The notes: generated by a model from the letters alone, not told the origin. 55,500 bases of DNA from Levilactobacillus fuyuanensis (GCF_003946395.1 NZ_RHNZ01000019.1:1-55500), one strand, 5' to 3'; numbered from the stretch's first letter, positions 35,138 through 45,006 are shown. Made by a program: numbers and translations.

Positions 35138-35474
35138 TGTTTTCCTGACCCCTTATATTGAATTGACCGACAAATTTTGCCGACAAAGTATTTTCTAACC
35201 GCCTAGTAGTATAACAGATTTTTTGCAAATTAGTGACAAATTTATAACCAGGTTGGACCTTCTTTAACAACACTTAAAACAAATTAACCCGTTATCCATT
35301 CTTTACCCGCGCGTTAGGCGATAATTCCCACAACAGCAGCCTTACACGTAGATTGGCTCACAAGTGTGGCACCGTTTTCAAATTATGTTAAGCTGGAATC
35401 AAAATGCCAGCTACTGTCCACCAAATCGTACTTATTTTCACCTGCGCAATCTGCTAGAAATGGAGCGTAAATTT
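35138..35474. other. Intergenic region, divergent promoters
   Basis: Between the secreted protein and GH28. An extended -10 TGTTATACT lies on the minus strand near 35208 for the secreted protein. No gene or repeat seen. Confidence 0.5.
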
Positions 35475-36722
35475 ATGCCGAATATCAATATTCTTGACCT
35501 CCCCATCGAAGACGATCTTACGACCAATGCGACCATGACGATTCAAACTGCCATCGATCGCTGTGCAGCCAATAGCGGCGGCACGGTGACCATCCCCAAC
35601 GGTACCTACGTCATCGACGGTCTGCAATTGAAGAGCGACGTCACGCTACACCTAGAAGCCGATGCCATTCTCAAGGCCAGTGGCGATGAAACTAAGTATA
35701 CACATCGGCCCGGCCCCTTCGAGCTGAACCGCAACCACACGTCAATTTCAGCACTCATTTACGCCAAAGAGCAACACAATATCGCCATTACCGGGGAAGG
35801 CCACATCGATGGCAACTATACCGCCTTCACTTATCCCAATCAGGAAAACGAGGTTCATCTAAAGTTCTACAACTATCCCCGCCCCATGACGATTTATCTG
35901 GAGGACTGTACCAACATCACGCTGGACCACATTACCGTGGAAAACGCCCCCTTCTGGACAATTCATTTGGTTGGCTGCCACAATACAGAGATCAGCCACA
36001 TCGCCATTCACAACGAGGTCCGGATGCCCAACACTGATGGCATCGATGTCGACCGGAGCAAAAATACTCACATTCACGACTGCGAAATCATTACCGGTGA
36101 CGATGCTATTTGCCCCAAGTGTACTGAGGAAACCGCACAATACGGGGATTGTACCAACCTTCTCGTGGAGAACTGTTACCTGAAGACGCAGAGTGCCGCC
36201 GTGAAATTCGGTAGTAGTAGCTTTGGCAATTTTGAAAATTGTAAATTCCGTTACCTGACGATCGAAGATACCAACCGTGGATTGGCCTTTCAGTTGCGCG
36301 ATCCCGGCAGTGCGGAAAACATTAGCTTTGAAGACATTGCCATCGATACCAAACCTTATAGTGCGGATTGGTGGGGATCGGGTGAACCCATCTTTATCAG
36401 CCTACTTTCCCGTGATGCCGCGACCGATCTTACCGGCCAGACTATCCGGAACGTAGCGTTCAAGAGAATTACCTGTACCGCAGAAAACGGGATTCTCGTG
36501 GCGGCCGAATCCGCAGAAGCTATTCAAGGCATCACCTTCGAAGACATCGATCTCACGTTGCGACAGGATAATGAAACGCCAGTAACCTTTGACTTACGCC
36601 CATGGAAGGGAACGGCCAAGGTTCAGCGGTCTTTGCGGCTGGTCACCAACCTCGCGGGTAGTGATCTGCGTTTTAAGCATGTTCGAGGCCACTTTCCCAA
36701 TCAGCTCACCGTAACCCTATAG
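35475..36722 (+). CDS. GH28-family (polygalacturonase-like) protein
   Basis: A 415-residue right-handed beta-helix enzyme without a signal peptide, so intracellular. An N-terminal pectate-lyase-like segment (IQTAIDRCAANSGGTVTIPNGTYV) precedes the GH28 motifs MPNTDGIDVD (NTDG) and ITGDDAICPK (catalytic Asp pair). The GHG motif is replaced (KFGSSSFGNF), and the later RGL (NRGLAFQ) stands near the RIK position. It should cleave galacturonic-acid or related linkages in imported pectin fragments. The start at 35475 has GGAG 9 bases upstream; the frame opens 37 codons earlier without one. It converges with the AraC gene of the rhamnoside locus. Confidence 0.87.
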   Translation: MPNINILDLPIEDDLTTNATMTIQTAIDRCAANSGGTVTIPNGTYVIDGLQLKSDVTLHLEADAILKASGDETKYTHRPGPFELNRNHTSISALIYAKEQHNIAITGEGHIDGNYTAFTYPNQENEVHLKFYNYPRPMTIYLEDCTNITLDHITVENAPFWTIHLVGCHNTEISHIAIHNEVRMPNTDGIDVDRSKNTHIHDCEIITGDDAICPKCTEETAQYGDCTNLLVENCYLKTQSAAVKFGSSSFGNFENCKFRYLTIEDTNRGLAFQLRDPGSAENISFEDIAIDTKPYSADWWGSGEPIFISLLSRDAATDLTGQTIRNVAFKRITCTAENGILVAAESAEAIQGITFEDIDLTLRQDNETPVTFDLRPWKGTAKVQRSLRLVTNLAGSDLRFKHVRGHFPNQLTVTL

Positions 36723-36742
36723 CCTAAAATCTGCAAAACTTA

Positions 36743-37708
36743 TCATTCACGCGGGGCTTTATGATAGTAATCTCGATATTTTTTATAGAAGAAAGTTCGA
36801 TTTGATATACCAACTTTTTTAATAACTTCACTCACTGGCATTTGCGTTGACGATAACAACGTGTGGGCATGCATAATTCTTTGTTTAGTTAAAACTTCCG
36901 AGAAAGTTTCACCTACAGTCGAGCGGAAAAGATTACTTAAATAGTTCCGATTATATCCATACTTCTGCGCAACATAAGAAAGACTGATAGTATCATCGTT
37001 ATCGTTAATGTCTTGCAGAATCTTCGTAATTAAAAGCTGTGGTTTCGTTAAATCCTTATCTACGTCAACGGAATAGTTACGCACTAATTGCGCAATTAAA
37101 ATAGACAAATATGCCTTGATAATGGTATCGGCATAGTCTCGTTGCAAATAATATTCCTCAATGATTCTATCTAATGTTTCCTGAATCTCACGACCATCTT
37201 CCTGACGAAATAACAAATACGATGCCCTATTTCCAACCCCAACTTTTCTATTAACAAGAAATTCATAAAGCACGCTTCGGCTACTACGGAGACTGTTCAA
37301 CAAATCAATATTAATTGTTCTATCCTGAAACAAAATATTGATTAATAAATCATTAGTTCCTAAGTAGCCAATAGAATGTTCACATCCAACATCTAGTAGC
37401 AACAAATCTCCTTGGTTTAAGTGAATCTCTTTACTACCAACAACTTCGTCGGCTTCTCCCCGTAACATATAATTGACCTCTAAAAACGTATGCGTATGCA
37501 TCGGATATGGCGCATATCTATTATGCTTACTGACATAGATGTTTTTATTTTTAAAAAAGTAATTATTCAAAACTAACGTGTTGCGTCGTTTGGTCAATTG
37601 ACTATCATAAGCGGCCAACGGAATATCATTATGAAATTCATAGCTTTTAAGCTGTTCTTTCTCAATCTTCGTTGGCTTCATCAAGCTATTTAAAATATTA
37701 TCGAGCAT
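36743..37708 (-). CDS. AraC-family regulator with cupin sensor
   Basis: A 321-residue activator. Residues about 60-140 form a cupin-like ligand pocket (APYPMHTHTFLEVNYMLRGEADEVVGSKEI, then LNQGDLLLLD). The C-terminal ~100 hold two helix-turn-helix motifs (LSYVAQKYGYNRNYLSNLFRST and VSEVIKKVGISNRTFFYKKYRDYY). It probably senses rhamnose or a rhamnoside and activates the adjacent operon. It lies 26 bases downstream of a terminator that ends the MFS gene, with little room for its own promoter. Confidence 0.9.
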   Translation of the reverse strand: MLDNILNSLMKPTKIEKEQLKSYEFHNDIPLAAYDSQLTKRRNTLVLNNYFFKNKNIYVSKHNRYAPYPMHTHTFLEVNYMLRGEADEVVGSKEIHLNQGDLLLLDVGCEHSIGYLGTNDLLINILFQDRTINIDLLNSLRSSRSVLYEFLVNRKVGVGNRASYLLFRQEDGREIQETLDRIIEEYYLQRDYADTIIKAYLSILIAQLVRNYSVDVDKDLTKPQLLITKILQDINDNDDTISLSYVAQKYGYNRNYLSNLFRSTVGETFSEVLTKQRIMHAHTLLSSTQMPVSEVIKKVGISNRTFFYKKYRDYYHKAPRE

Positions 37709-37734
37709 AACCCCAACACTCTCCTCGAATTAGC

Positions 37735-37782
37735 AAAAAACGCCCTATAATCATAAATTTCCTTTATGCCTATAGGACGTTC
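37735..37782 (-). terminator. Terminator between the rhamnoside operon and araC
   Basis: On the minus strand AACGTCCTATA / TATAGGGCGTT with an A/T-rich loop and six T. Confidence 0.8.
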
Positions 37783-37803
37783 TTTGTATTCTATTAATTT
37801 TTA

Positions 37804-39129
37804 TTAGTTAGGTTGAACTGAATGATCAGCAGGCGTTTGCTTGCCATCATCCTTCTTATCGCTATCCTTTAACATCCCGTACTTCTTTTCAGCACGAATC
37901 ATACTAAAGCCAGCTAATCCAAAGATAATAACAACGCCGACGAATCCCCACATTGTCGTTTTGATAGTTCCTGGTAAAACAAGCAATGGTGTCACAATTG
38001 CTAGTAGGCCGCAAAGGAATCGAGAAAAGCCATTGATAAACCCTTGAATACTTGCCCGAATTTCAGCAGGGAAGGATTCTTGCGTCCATACCTTGTAAAT
38101 GGCTTCACCTGAAAGCATACTACCAACACCCCAGATCAGCATGAAGGCAACAATCATCGCAATTGAATCACTACCGAAGATAGCTAAACCACCCATAGCA
38201 ATCAATGCACAAACAACCCCAATACCAAACCAAGTATTCCGTTTAGCAGAACCAGCAATCGTAACGTAAATTCCTAAAATAAACAGCGCCGCAATATGTA
38301 GCCCTAAACCAATACCAGTTGACAAAGTCTGAGATGCCCCAGCCTTTACCAATACGAAGGTCGTAAACTGACCCCAAGTATTAGCAATAAAGTTCCAGAA
38401 AACATAGTAGATTAGAATACTCGAGAAGAGATACAGGTACTTTTTGTGGTTAGGATCCTTAAACAAAGTCCGAATAATTGAGGCACCGTTAGCATGCTTC
38501 TCTTCACCGGCATCTTTCACAGCTGCTAAGCGTTCAGCCGCTGCCGCATGGAGCTTCCTAATTGTACCTGATAAAGTCCGCCATAACCATACAATTCCAG
38601 CCACCGCTGCAAAGACAGCGAAGACAATCCGACCACCTGTAACACTCATCGTAGAAACAATAAATGCGGCCCCAGTCGAAACAAATTGTCCGACTTGCCA
38701 GAATATTTGAGTTGAAGCAACCATTTGAGATGCCATTTTTTGATCTGGCGCATCCCGTGAGATAATCGTTAAGGAGACTGGTAAGTCAGTCCCTGAAGCT
38801 ACCCCCGCAATGACAGTCCCCAATAACAAAGTCATAAAGTTTGAGGCGAATACACAAACTAAAGCCCCAACCGCATAAGCTAAGTTAACCCAATTAAAGA
38901 CGCCAACTAATCCAACCTTATCAGCGAATCGACTACCGAAGATTGAACCAAACGCAATCGCAAAAGTCAAAGCCCCCGAAATGATTCCGACCTGACTATT
39001 CGTCAAATTCAACCCTGCTTGCCACACCGTAATGGTACTTGCTAATCCCACAATGATTCCGGAACCAAGCATTGATCCTAAACCAGCCGCTGCAGTTAAT
39101 CCCCAGTAGCTTCCATATTTTCTCATCAT
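37804..39129 (-). CDS. MFS transporter of the rhamnoside locus
   Basis: A 441-residue, twelve-helix transporter. Motif A reads GSRFADKVGLVGVFNW after helix 2, and VASGTDLPVSLTIISRDAPDQK follows helix 4, like sugar porters and related MFS proteins. A long basic central loop (HAAAAERLAAVKDAGEEKHANG) and an acidic tail are present. It starts 28 bases after the GH78 stop, with GGAGG 9 bases before the ATG. Substrate inferred from context: rhamnose, a rhamnoside or its aglycone. Confidence 0.87.
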   Translation of the reverse strand: MMRKYGSYWGLTAAAGLGSMLGSGIIVGLASTITVWQAGLNLTNSQVGIISGALTFAIAFGSIFGSRFADKVGLVGVFNWVNLAYAVGALVCVFASNFMTLLLGTVIAGVASGTDLPVSLTIISRDAPDQKMASQMVASTQIFWQVGQFVSTGAAFIVSTMSVTGGRIVFAVFAAVAGIVWLWRTLSGTIRKLHAAAAERLAAVKDAGEEKHANGASIIRTLFKDPNHKKYLYLFSSILIYYVFWNFIANTWGQFTTFVLVKAGASQTLSTGIGLGLHIAALFILGIYVTIAGSAKRNTWFGIGVVCALIAMGGLAIFGSDSIAMIVAFMLIWGVGSMLSGEAIYKVWTQESFPAEIRASIQGFINGFSRFLCGLLAIVTPLLVLPGTIKTTMWGFVGVVIIFGLAGFSMIRAEKKYGMLKDSDKKDDGKQTPADHSVQPN

Positions 39130-39157
39130 AGTTAAAGCCCTCCATGACCTAAACTAG

Positions 39158-41839
39158 CTATTTATATGCAATGACATAATTACCAGATGGTAAGACAACA
39201 TGGCTATTCTCTAGTCCTGGCTGAATATCCTCTTCACCATCATTAACCTCAATTAATTGGCTACCTTTAGGTAGTTCAATCTGAATCTTTGAGTTCATTG
39301 GGACATTCACACTAATTTTATTTTGCTGTTTTTCGGCAATAAATTTAGCTTGAATAATTCCTTTAGAGCTTGGTGTTGTAACTTCAACTCTCTTTAACTG
39401 CCCTGGCTGGATTCTTAAGCGGAACAAATCAAAACCAGGTTTCAAAGGAACAATACCCATAATTCCTTGAACAATCGTTAGGCCCGGTGTAGCCCCCCAA
39501 GGATGGGACATCGTTAAGTTAGGTTTGTAATAGTTGCTCCAGGCTTCTGGTGCAATCGTAGCCTTAAGGTTATCCAAAATAGCAGCAAAGGTCTTTTGAT
39601 CCTTGCGATTATCTGGATTGGTCAACAATCTCAGAGCGTCTTCTGAATGTCCTGTATCAATCAGTCCCTTGAGCATGAAGTAAATAAAGTAAACACTACC
39701 AATGAATTTACCATCATTGGCTACGAACCGACTTAATTTATCTGCCATCTTTTGGTCTTCATACATCCCATAGCAAAGCGCATATGCCGAAGAATGATGA
39801 GCAGCATGCTGGTTAACTTTTAGATTTTCATCTAATGAATCATAGTAAACACCCTGTTCACTATCATAGAGATAGTGAATCATCTGCTTCTTAATCGTTG
39901 CAGCACGGTCAGCATAAAACGTACGATCCTCTAGGTGCCCAGTAACTGCGGAGATATGACTCATGATCTGGTAAACACCATAATAGATTGCATTAAATGG
40001 TGTGTTATATTTACCCTCAACAAATCCATCCCGTTCACGGATTGGCCAGTCAATTAAGCCATCATTAGTAACTAAACCAACTTTTTCATCAAAGTTATCC
40101 ACACCATCTTGTCCGCGCTTAAATTTTTTCTTTAAAACGTCATACCGATTCTCTAAAAGCTCTTTATCATTGGTGTAGAGATAATCTTGCCAAGCCATTT
40201 CGACGTTAAACAACTTATAGTCCTCTGGCCAAGTTGGATCATCTAATAAGTAATCAATGGAGTGACGTGCTAAAGAGTAATGTGAAGACAAAACATAACT
40301 TGTATTTCCATTAACTAATAAGTCACCTTCATACGGTTTTCTTTCTCTAGCCTGTGAATCAACATAAACATCTTGGTTAGTGGCCTCGATTGTATATTTT
40401 GAAAGCTCATACTCTCTATTGAGTAAGACATTATCACTATGAAATGAGCCCTCATCTTCATCGAATGGCTGCGCGATTGCCCAGCCTTTGAAATCATCTT
40501 GTGACAAATTACCAACAAAACCAGTAATTTCGATATAGCGAAAATTCTTCATTTGAAGCGTTTCGAAATCATTATTTCCGGCAACCAATGTCCAACTTTC
40601 TAGATAATCTGGGCCGCAAGCTAAATGATGACGAACCTGACCGTTATCCTCCAACTGCTCCCCCATTGCCACATCAATTCGTTGCGCTTTCGTACTGTGG
40701 ATTCGAACGCGCAGACTGCCAATAATTTCTTTTCCTAAATCAATGACATAATGTTGCGGTCCTAATTTAGTCATCGACTTTGTTTGCTCGTCCTTGACAA
40801 TTCGGCATGAGTTTTCACTTCGATAAGGGTACAATGTCTCAGCCTCACCAACTAACTCGTCTGGATTATACTGCGCTTTGGACCACGCATGATCGTTATA
40901 ATCTAGCGCAGACCAATTCTGGGGATAATAATTCATATCAACATTTTCGGAAACCATCCCAAAATACAGGCTTCTCATCCGAACACCATAATCGCCAAAA
41001 GCATTGCTACCATCTAGAGCTTTCCAATCTTCATCGGATACTATGACAGTCTTCTTTTCACCACTATTTAAATAAACTTCCAGTTGTCCCCAAAAGGCTT
41101 TTCGTGCCGATTGCCCTGTTGCCAGAACACCAATAACATTTTCATCATCCAAAAGCTCTGTAACATCATAACTATTGTAGTAAATAGCTGTCTTATCTGA
41201 TCCCTCGTAATTTGCTTGCGGTCTAGCAGAACCGACCCCTACAGATTCTCCATTGACATATAAATCAAATCCCTGTGTCAAAACTGGCTCATTTCCACGA
41301 GAAAATGCAGTTAAGATTGCAGTATCAATATCTAATTTTGAGAGTGTGAACTTGGGACTTCTCATAAACACCACGTTACCAATGTGTGGCAATTCATGAT
41401 CATCTTGTTTAAGACCGTTACTCCAAATACCATGATTCTTTTCAACCAAGTTGTCTGGCACGCAGATAAATTTATTTGGCTGAGAAAAATCACTTATTCT
41501 TCCAAAATTGTCTTTGATACGAACTTGCCAATAATATAATCTTCCTGACTCCAGAAATTGTGAAAGTTCTGGAATTAATACTGCAGAGTTCTGATTTGAT
41601 GCGATCCATTTGCTATCAAACAAATAATCCTTATTGGCTAACTCATGCAATCTCCTAGAAACGACCACTTCAAAGTCCGTTTGAACACTGCCTGTCCGAT
41701 TGCTATGATCCCACCAACTAAACCGTGGGTGCTTTCGGACATTATAAGCAAAGCCCAATAAATTTACGTTTAAATGTGTCGGTTGTAGTAACCGATCTAC
41801 AGCTGCTGTCAAATTCAATTCCTCCCATAACTTATTCAC
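39158..41839 (-). CDS. GH78 alpha-L-rhamnosidase
   Basis: An 893-residue intracellular enzyme (no signal peptide). N-terminal beta domains (about 1-420) include TKLGPQHYVIDLGKEIIGSL and FRYIEITGF. The (alpha/alpha)6 catalytic domain follows, with VDSQARERKPYEGD (catalytic acid region) and a final MSHPWGATPGLTIVQGIMGIVPLKPGF motif typical of GH78. It releases L-rhamnose from plant glycosides or pectin fragments. The start is GTG, 5 bases after the stop of the GPH gene with no clear ribosome binding site, so translation is probably coupled. Confidence 0.93.
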   Translation of the reverse strand: MNKLWEELNLTAAVDRLLQPTHLNVNLLGFAYNVRKHPRFSWWDHSNRTGSVQTDFEVVVSRRLHELANKDYLFDSKWIASNQNSAVLIPELSQFLESGRLYYWQVRIKDNFGRISDFSQPNKFICVPDNLVEKNHGIWSNGLKQDDHELPHIGNVVFMRSPKFTLSKLDIDTAILTAFSRGNEPVLTQGFDLYVNGESVGVGSARPQANYEGSDKTAIYYNSYDVTELLDDENVIGVLATGQSARKAFWGQLEVYLNSGEKKTVIVSDEDWKALDGSNAFGDYGVRMRSLYFGMVSENVDMNYYPQNWSALDYNDHAWSKAQYNPDELVGEAETLYPYRSENSCRIVKDEQTKSMTKLGPQHYVIDLGKEIIGSLRVRIHSTKAQRIDVAMGEQLEDNGQVRHHLACGPDYLESWTLVAGNNDFETLQMKNFRYIEITGFVGNLSQDDFKGWAIAQPFDEDEGSFHSDNVLLNREYELSKYTIEATNQDVYVDSQARERKPYEGDLLVNGNTSYVLSSHYSLARHSIDYLLDDPTWPEDYKLFNVEMAWQDYLYTNDKELLENRYDVLKKKFKRGQDGVDNFDEKVGLVTNDGLIDWPIRERDGFVEGKYNTPFNAIYYGVYQIMSHISAVTGHLEDRTFYADRAATIKKQMIHYLYDSEQGVYYDSLDENLKVNQHAAHHSSAYALCYGMYEDQKMADKLSRFVANDGKFIGSVYFIYFMLKGLIDTGHSEDALRLLTNPDNRKDQKTFAAILDNLKATIAPEAWSNYYKPNLTMSHPWGATPGLTIVQGIMGIVPLKPGFDLFRLRIQPGQLKRVEVTTPSSKGIIQAKFIAEKQQNKISVNVPMNSKIQIELPKGSQLIEVNDGEEDIQPGLENSHVVLPSGNYVIAYK

Positions 41840-41844
41840 TAAAA

Positions 41845-43356
41845 TTATTGATTATCTGGCCAAACTTTATCGTAATCAATTCCAGTCAAATCCTTAACGG
41901 TCTCAGCAACCTTAGGATCAACATCCTTTTTACTACCGCCGTTACGTAAACGTTCAATTTCGCCTAATACAATGGCATGACTCTGCTTATTTAACTTGAA
42001 GGTCAAGGCAACTAATAATGCTAAAATAATCAGACCACCTGTACCAAATAGTAAGATGTTAGCAATTGCATGCTGAGCAGCAATTGGTTCAGAAGTGGCA
42101 TTCTTGACGAAATGACTACCATCTAAGATGAAACCAACGGCAATCGTCGCAACTGCCACCGTTGACTTACGCGTGAAGCTCATAACAGCAGCAAAGATAC
42201 CGGCTCGCCGACGCTTTGTCACAATTTCATCCAAATCTGGAATGAATGGAAAAACATTCCATGGGGTAAATTCAAGAGTCGCACGTCCAATTTGGTAAAT
42301 CAATGAGATGAAGAACAGAATCAAGATAATATGATGTGTGATGTGGAGTTGGAAACAGATATAGTAGGCAACTAACATCAGTAGCATCAATCCGTAACCA
42401 GTAGTGTACAGAAACTTCGGCCCATACTTGACCATGGCAAATCCAGCAACAATGGTTACGAGCAATCCTATCAAGGAAAGAGATAACATGTTGGCAGCTA
42501 CAGTAGCCGACAAACCTAAACAATAAATACAGAAGTAGGCAAATACCGTATTGAAAGTATCCTTCCCGGTAAAGGAAAATAAGTAAATCAGCAAGTGCTT
42601 CCGAAAACTCTTAATCTTCAGAGTAGAACCATAATCTTTCAGCAAGCCCCAAATTCTTTGGCCAACACTACCTCTATTAACAGCATCTTTTTCAAGCTCT
42701 GCCGCCATTTCCGGCGTAACTGGCTTTTCCCAAGTAACGGAGTAACAAACGTAAACACCGATAACAAAGATAATTGCAAACATAGTCCCATTTACTAAAA
42801 ATGGTACAGGACTATTCTGGCCGAGAATGGCAAATAACTGACCTGGAATAAAGGTAGCTAAGAACGTTGCCCCTGCTGAGATAAACATCCGAGCAGAAGA
42901 TAATTTCGTTCTCTCGTTATAGTCATCGGTCATTTCGTTTGGTAAGGTTTCGTATGGAATCATCATGGCACTTGAGATAACCTCAAAAATCATGTATGTT
43001 GCGAAGTAGTACCAGTAATTCATCCCAGCGATCCAAAGTGTTATGTACAATAGCATTAGTGGAGATCCAATCAGCAAGAAGAAGTGCCGACGTCCGAATC
43101 GCTTGCCTAGCTTTGTCTTGTAGAAGTTATCTGTTAAACTTCCCATCAGCAAACTACAGATTGCATCGGCAACTCGAGCAGCCCCGATAATTGAAGCACC
43201 CTGAACCGCGGTTAAATTACAATATGAGGTGTAGAAGAAAAGCATCCAGGCACCGATGATTGTCATCGAGCCACCGCCGACGAAATCAACAATACCGTAA
43301 CCTATGCCACGCCATACCGTGATTTTACGTGGCGTATAAACTTTGTTCCTACCCAT
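41845..43356 (-). CDS. GPH-family glycoside symporter
   Basis: A 503-residue, twelve-helix cation symporter of the glycoside-pentoside-hexuronide family. GYGIVDFVGGGSMTIIGAWMLFFYT opens it. ARVADAICSLLMGSLTDNFYKTKLGKRFGRRHFFLLIGSPL is the diagnostic D-x-x-G-x-x-x-D-x-x-x-x-x-G-R region. First gene of the operon, with TAGGAG 8 bases before the ATG and a promoter overlapped by a cre-like site. Its likely cargo is a rhamnoside or rhamnogalacturonan fragment, inferred from the GH78 gene that follows. Confidence 0.92.
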   Translation of the reverse strand: MGRNKVYTPRKITVWRGIGYGIVDFVGGGSMTIIGAWMLFFYTSYCNLTAVQGASIIGAARVADAICSLLMGSLTDNFYKTKLGKRFGRRHFFLLIGSPLMLLYITLWIAGMNYWYYFATYMIFEVISSAMMIPYETLPNEMTDDYNERTKLSSARMFISAGATFLATFIPGQLFAILGQNSPVPFLVNGTMFAIIFVIGVYVCYSVTWEKPVTPEMAAELEKDAVNRGSVGQRIWGLLKDYGSTLKIKSFRKHLLIYLFSFTGKDTFNTVFAYFCIYCLGLSATVAANMLSLSLIGLLVTIVAGFAMVKYGPKFLYTTGYGLMLLMLVAYYICFQLHITHHIILILFFISLIYQIGRATLEFTPWNVFPFIPDLDEIVTKRRRAGIFAAVMSFTRKSTVAVATIAVGFILDGSHFVKNATSEPIAAQHAIANILLFGTGGLIILALLVALTFKLNKQSHAIVLGEIERLRNGGSKKDVDPKVAETVKDLTGIDYDKVWPDNQ

Positions 43357-43416
43357 TTTTTCAGCTCCTATCTCTAGATTTTTGAATTAATTCTGCCAAC
43401 TTATAAGTTCTTGTTA

Positions 43417-43458
43417 AGCATAAAATCCGATAAAAACGCCGTCAATGAAGCGCTTACA
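43417..43458 (-). promoter_or_regulatory. Promoter and cre-like site of the rhamnoside operon
   Basis: On the minus strand -35 TTGACG (43445-43440), 17 bases, -10 TATGCT (43422-43417). Just upstream, TGTAAGCGCTTCAT (43458-43445) matches 11 of 14 cre positions and touches the -35. Catabolite control is inferred. Confidence 0.65.
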
Positions 43459-43681
43459 CATTTAATTTTTCAACCACGACGTAAGTTAGGCCCCACAAGG
43501 TAATCGGACTTTTATTTATTTTTTTAGGCACTTAATAAATCTGTATATTTGATACAGCAAATATGTAAATCCGCCTATCCGCCCCCCCCTATCAGCTCAT
43601 TCAAAATCAAAATGTTTGTATCTCCCCCCGCAAAAGCCTATCTTAATCATCAGACAAAAAAACTAAGGTGGTCAGCTATCT

Positions 43682-44524
43682 ATGGAAAAAACATTCAAAT
43701 TTGATAACGAGTTAACAATCAATCGGTTAGGCTATGGTACCATGCAACTCCCTGGCAAGGGTGTCTGGGGCCCGGCCGCAGATCCAGAGAACGCGCCCAA
43801 GGTCATCGAGACTGCCATCGACAATGGCGTCAACTTCATTGATACCGCCGATGCTTACGGTCCCTTCTTCGCCAACCTCTATCTGCGCACGGCCCTGCAG
43901 AACCGGCCAAATAGTCACGTGATGGTCGCCACTAAGGTTGGCCAAACGCGGCAAGGTCCTAACCAGTGGACCCCAACCGGCGTACCAGCCTACCTCCGTC
44001 AACAGGTCGAACTGAACCTATTTACCCTCGGTCTCGACCATCTTGACTTGCTACAGCTTCATCGGGTGGACCCGACCGTTCCCTTTGAAGATCAGATCGG
44101 TGTCCTCAAGGATATGCAGGACGAAGGTAAGATCAAGCATATTGGGCTCAGCCAGGTTTCCGTCGACCAACTGAAGGCCGCCCAGAAGATTACGCCAATT
44201 GCCGCCGTTCAAAACATGTATAATCTCAGCAATCGTCAAGATGAAGACGTCTTAGATTACGCGGAATCCCAGCATATTGCCTTTATTCCGTGGTACCCGC
44301 TTGCGACCGGTCAGCTGATCACGAACCCCACACTGACGGCCATCGCCAAGAAATACAGTGCCTCACCAGCACAGATTGCCTTGGCTTGGCTACTCAAGCG
44401 TTCTGACGTGATTCTTCCCATCCCCGGTACCAAGTCCAGTGATCATGAATTGCAAAACATTCATGCCCAGGACATCGATCTTAGCCAAGCAGACTTTGAT
44501 GCCTTGAAGGACTTAGCCAAATAG
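43682..44524 (+). CDS. Aldo/keto reductase
   Basis: A 280-residue NADPH-dependent reductase of the AKR superfamily. GYGTMQLPGKGVWGP, FIDTADAYGPFFANLYL (tetrad Asp and Tyr), VATKVGQTR (Lys) and LDLLQLHRVDP (His) follow in order, and LPIPGTKSSDH binds NADP. It resembles the oxidoreductases often called YdbC/AKR13-like in lactic acid bacteria. Substrate unknown. No operon partner; a terminator follows at 44620. Confidence 0.92.
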   Translation: MEKTFKFDNELTINRLGYGTMQLPGKGVWGPAADPENAPKVIETAIDNGVNFIDTADAYGPFFANLYLRTALQNRPNSHVMVATKVGQTRQGPNQWTPTGVPAYLRQQVELNLFTLGLDHLDLLQLHRVDPTVPFEDQIGVLKDMQDEGKIKHIGLSQVSVDQLKAAQKITPIAAVQNMYNLSNRQDEDVLDYAESQHIAFIPWYPLATGQLITNPTLTAIAKKYSASPAQIALAWLLKRSDVILPIPGTKSSDHELQNIHAQDIDLSQADFDALKDLAK

Positions 44525-44619
44525 ATCATTGGTCACTCACCAAACATACTGGCCAGCGGTTCTGTCCCTTGGTCACTGTGTCCCTTAATTATTTTTCATG
44601 AAAATAGTTTCAGCAAACC

Positions 44620-44652
44620 AACTCGTCTGACGTTACTTCGACGAGTTTTTTT
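44620..44652 (+). terminator. Intrinsic terminator of the aldo/keto reductase
   Basis: Stem AACTCGTC / GACGAGTT followed by seven T, about 95 bases past the stop. Confidence 0.88.
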
Positions 44653-44843
44653 GTTAGACTACGAGTGATAGCGATTTCATAGTTTCTCAGTGAGCACGGT
44701 GTTTCCATCAACTTTCAGACGATACTATTTTGCTTTCATGAAAACGTAGAAATCGTGTAATCGGTGTTTTCATAGCATTGCAACCGGTTGTCTAAATTTT
44801 AAATTCTTGGTTTAAAAAGGTCGCGTTTCATCAGAAAGAGGCG

Positions 44844-44875
44844 TATAATAACTTCCGAAGTGGTCTAGACATACT
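44844..44875 (+). promoter_or_regulatory. zwf promoter -10 and GntR/HutC-like operator
   Basis: TATAAT (44844-44849) without a clear -35. AGTGGTCTAGACATACT (44859-44875) right at the predicted transcription start resembles the GntR/HutC (DasR/NagR) pattern AGTGGTCTAGACCACT. The remaining leader to 45006 contains GGATGG/CCATCC hairpin bases and no gene. Confidence 0.5.
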
Positions 44876-45006
44876 TTTTTACTAGGCAACTCGCGGATTC
44901 CCGGATGGTTGCCCCCATCCGTGGATAACCGATGGCAATTTTCAATGCTTTTTGATTCGTAGACACTGCTCATATAACGATTTTAAATTTAAGGAGTGAC
45001 GATCTC

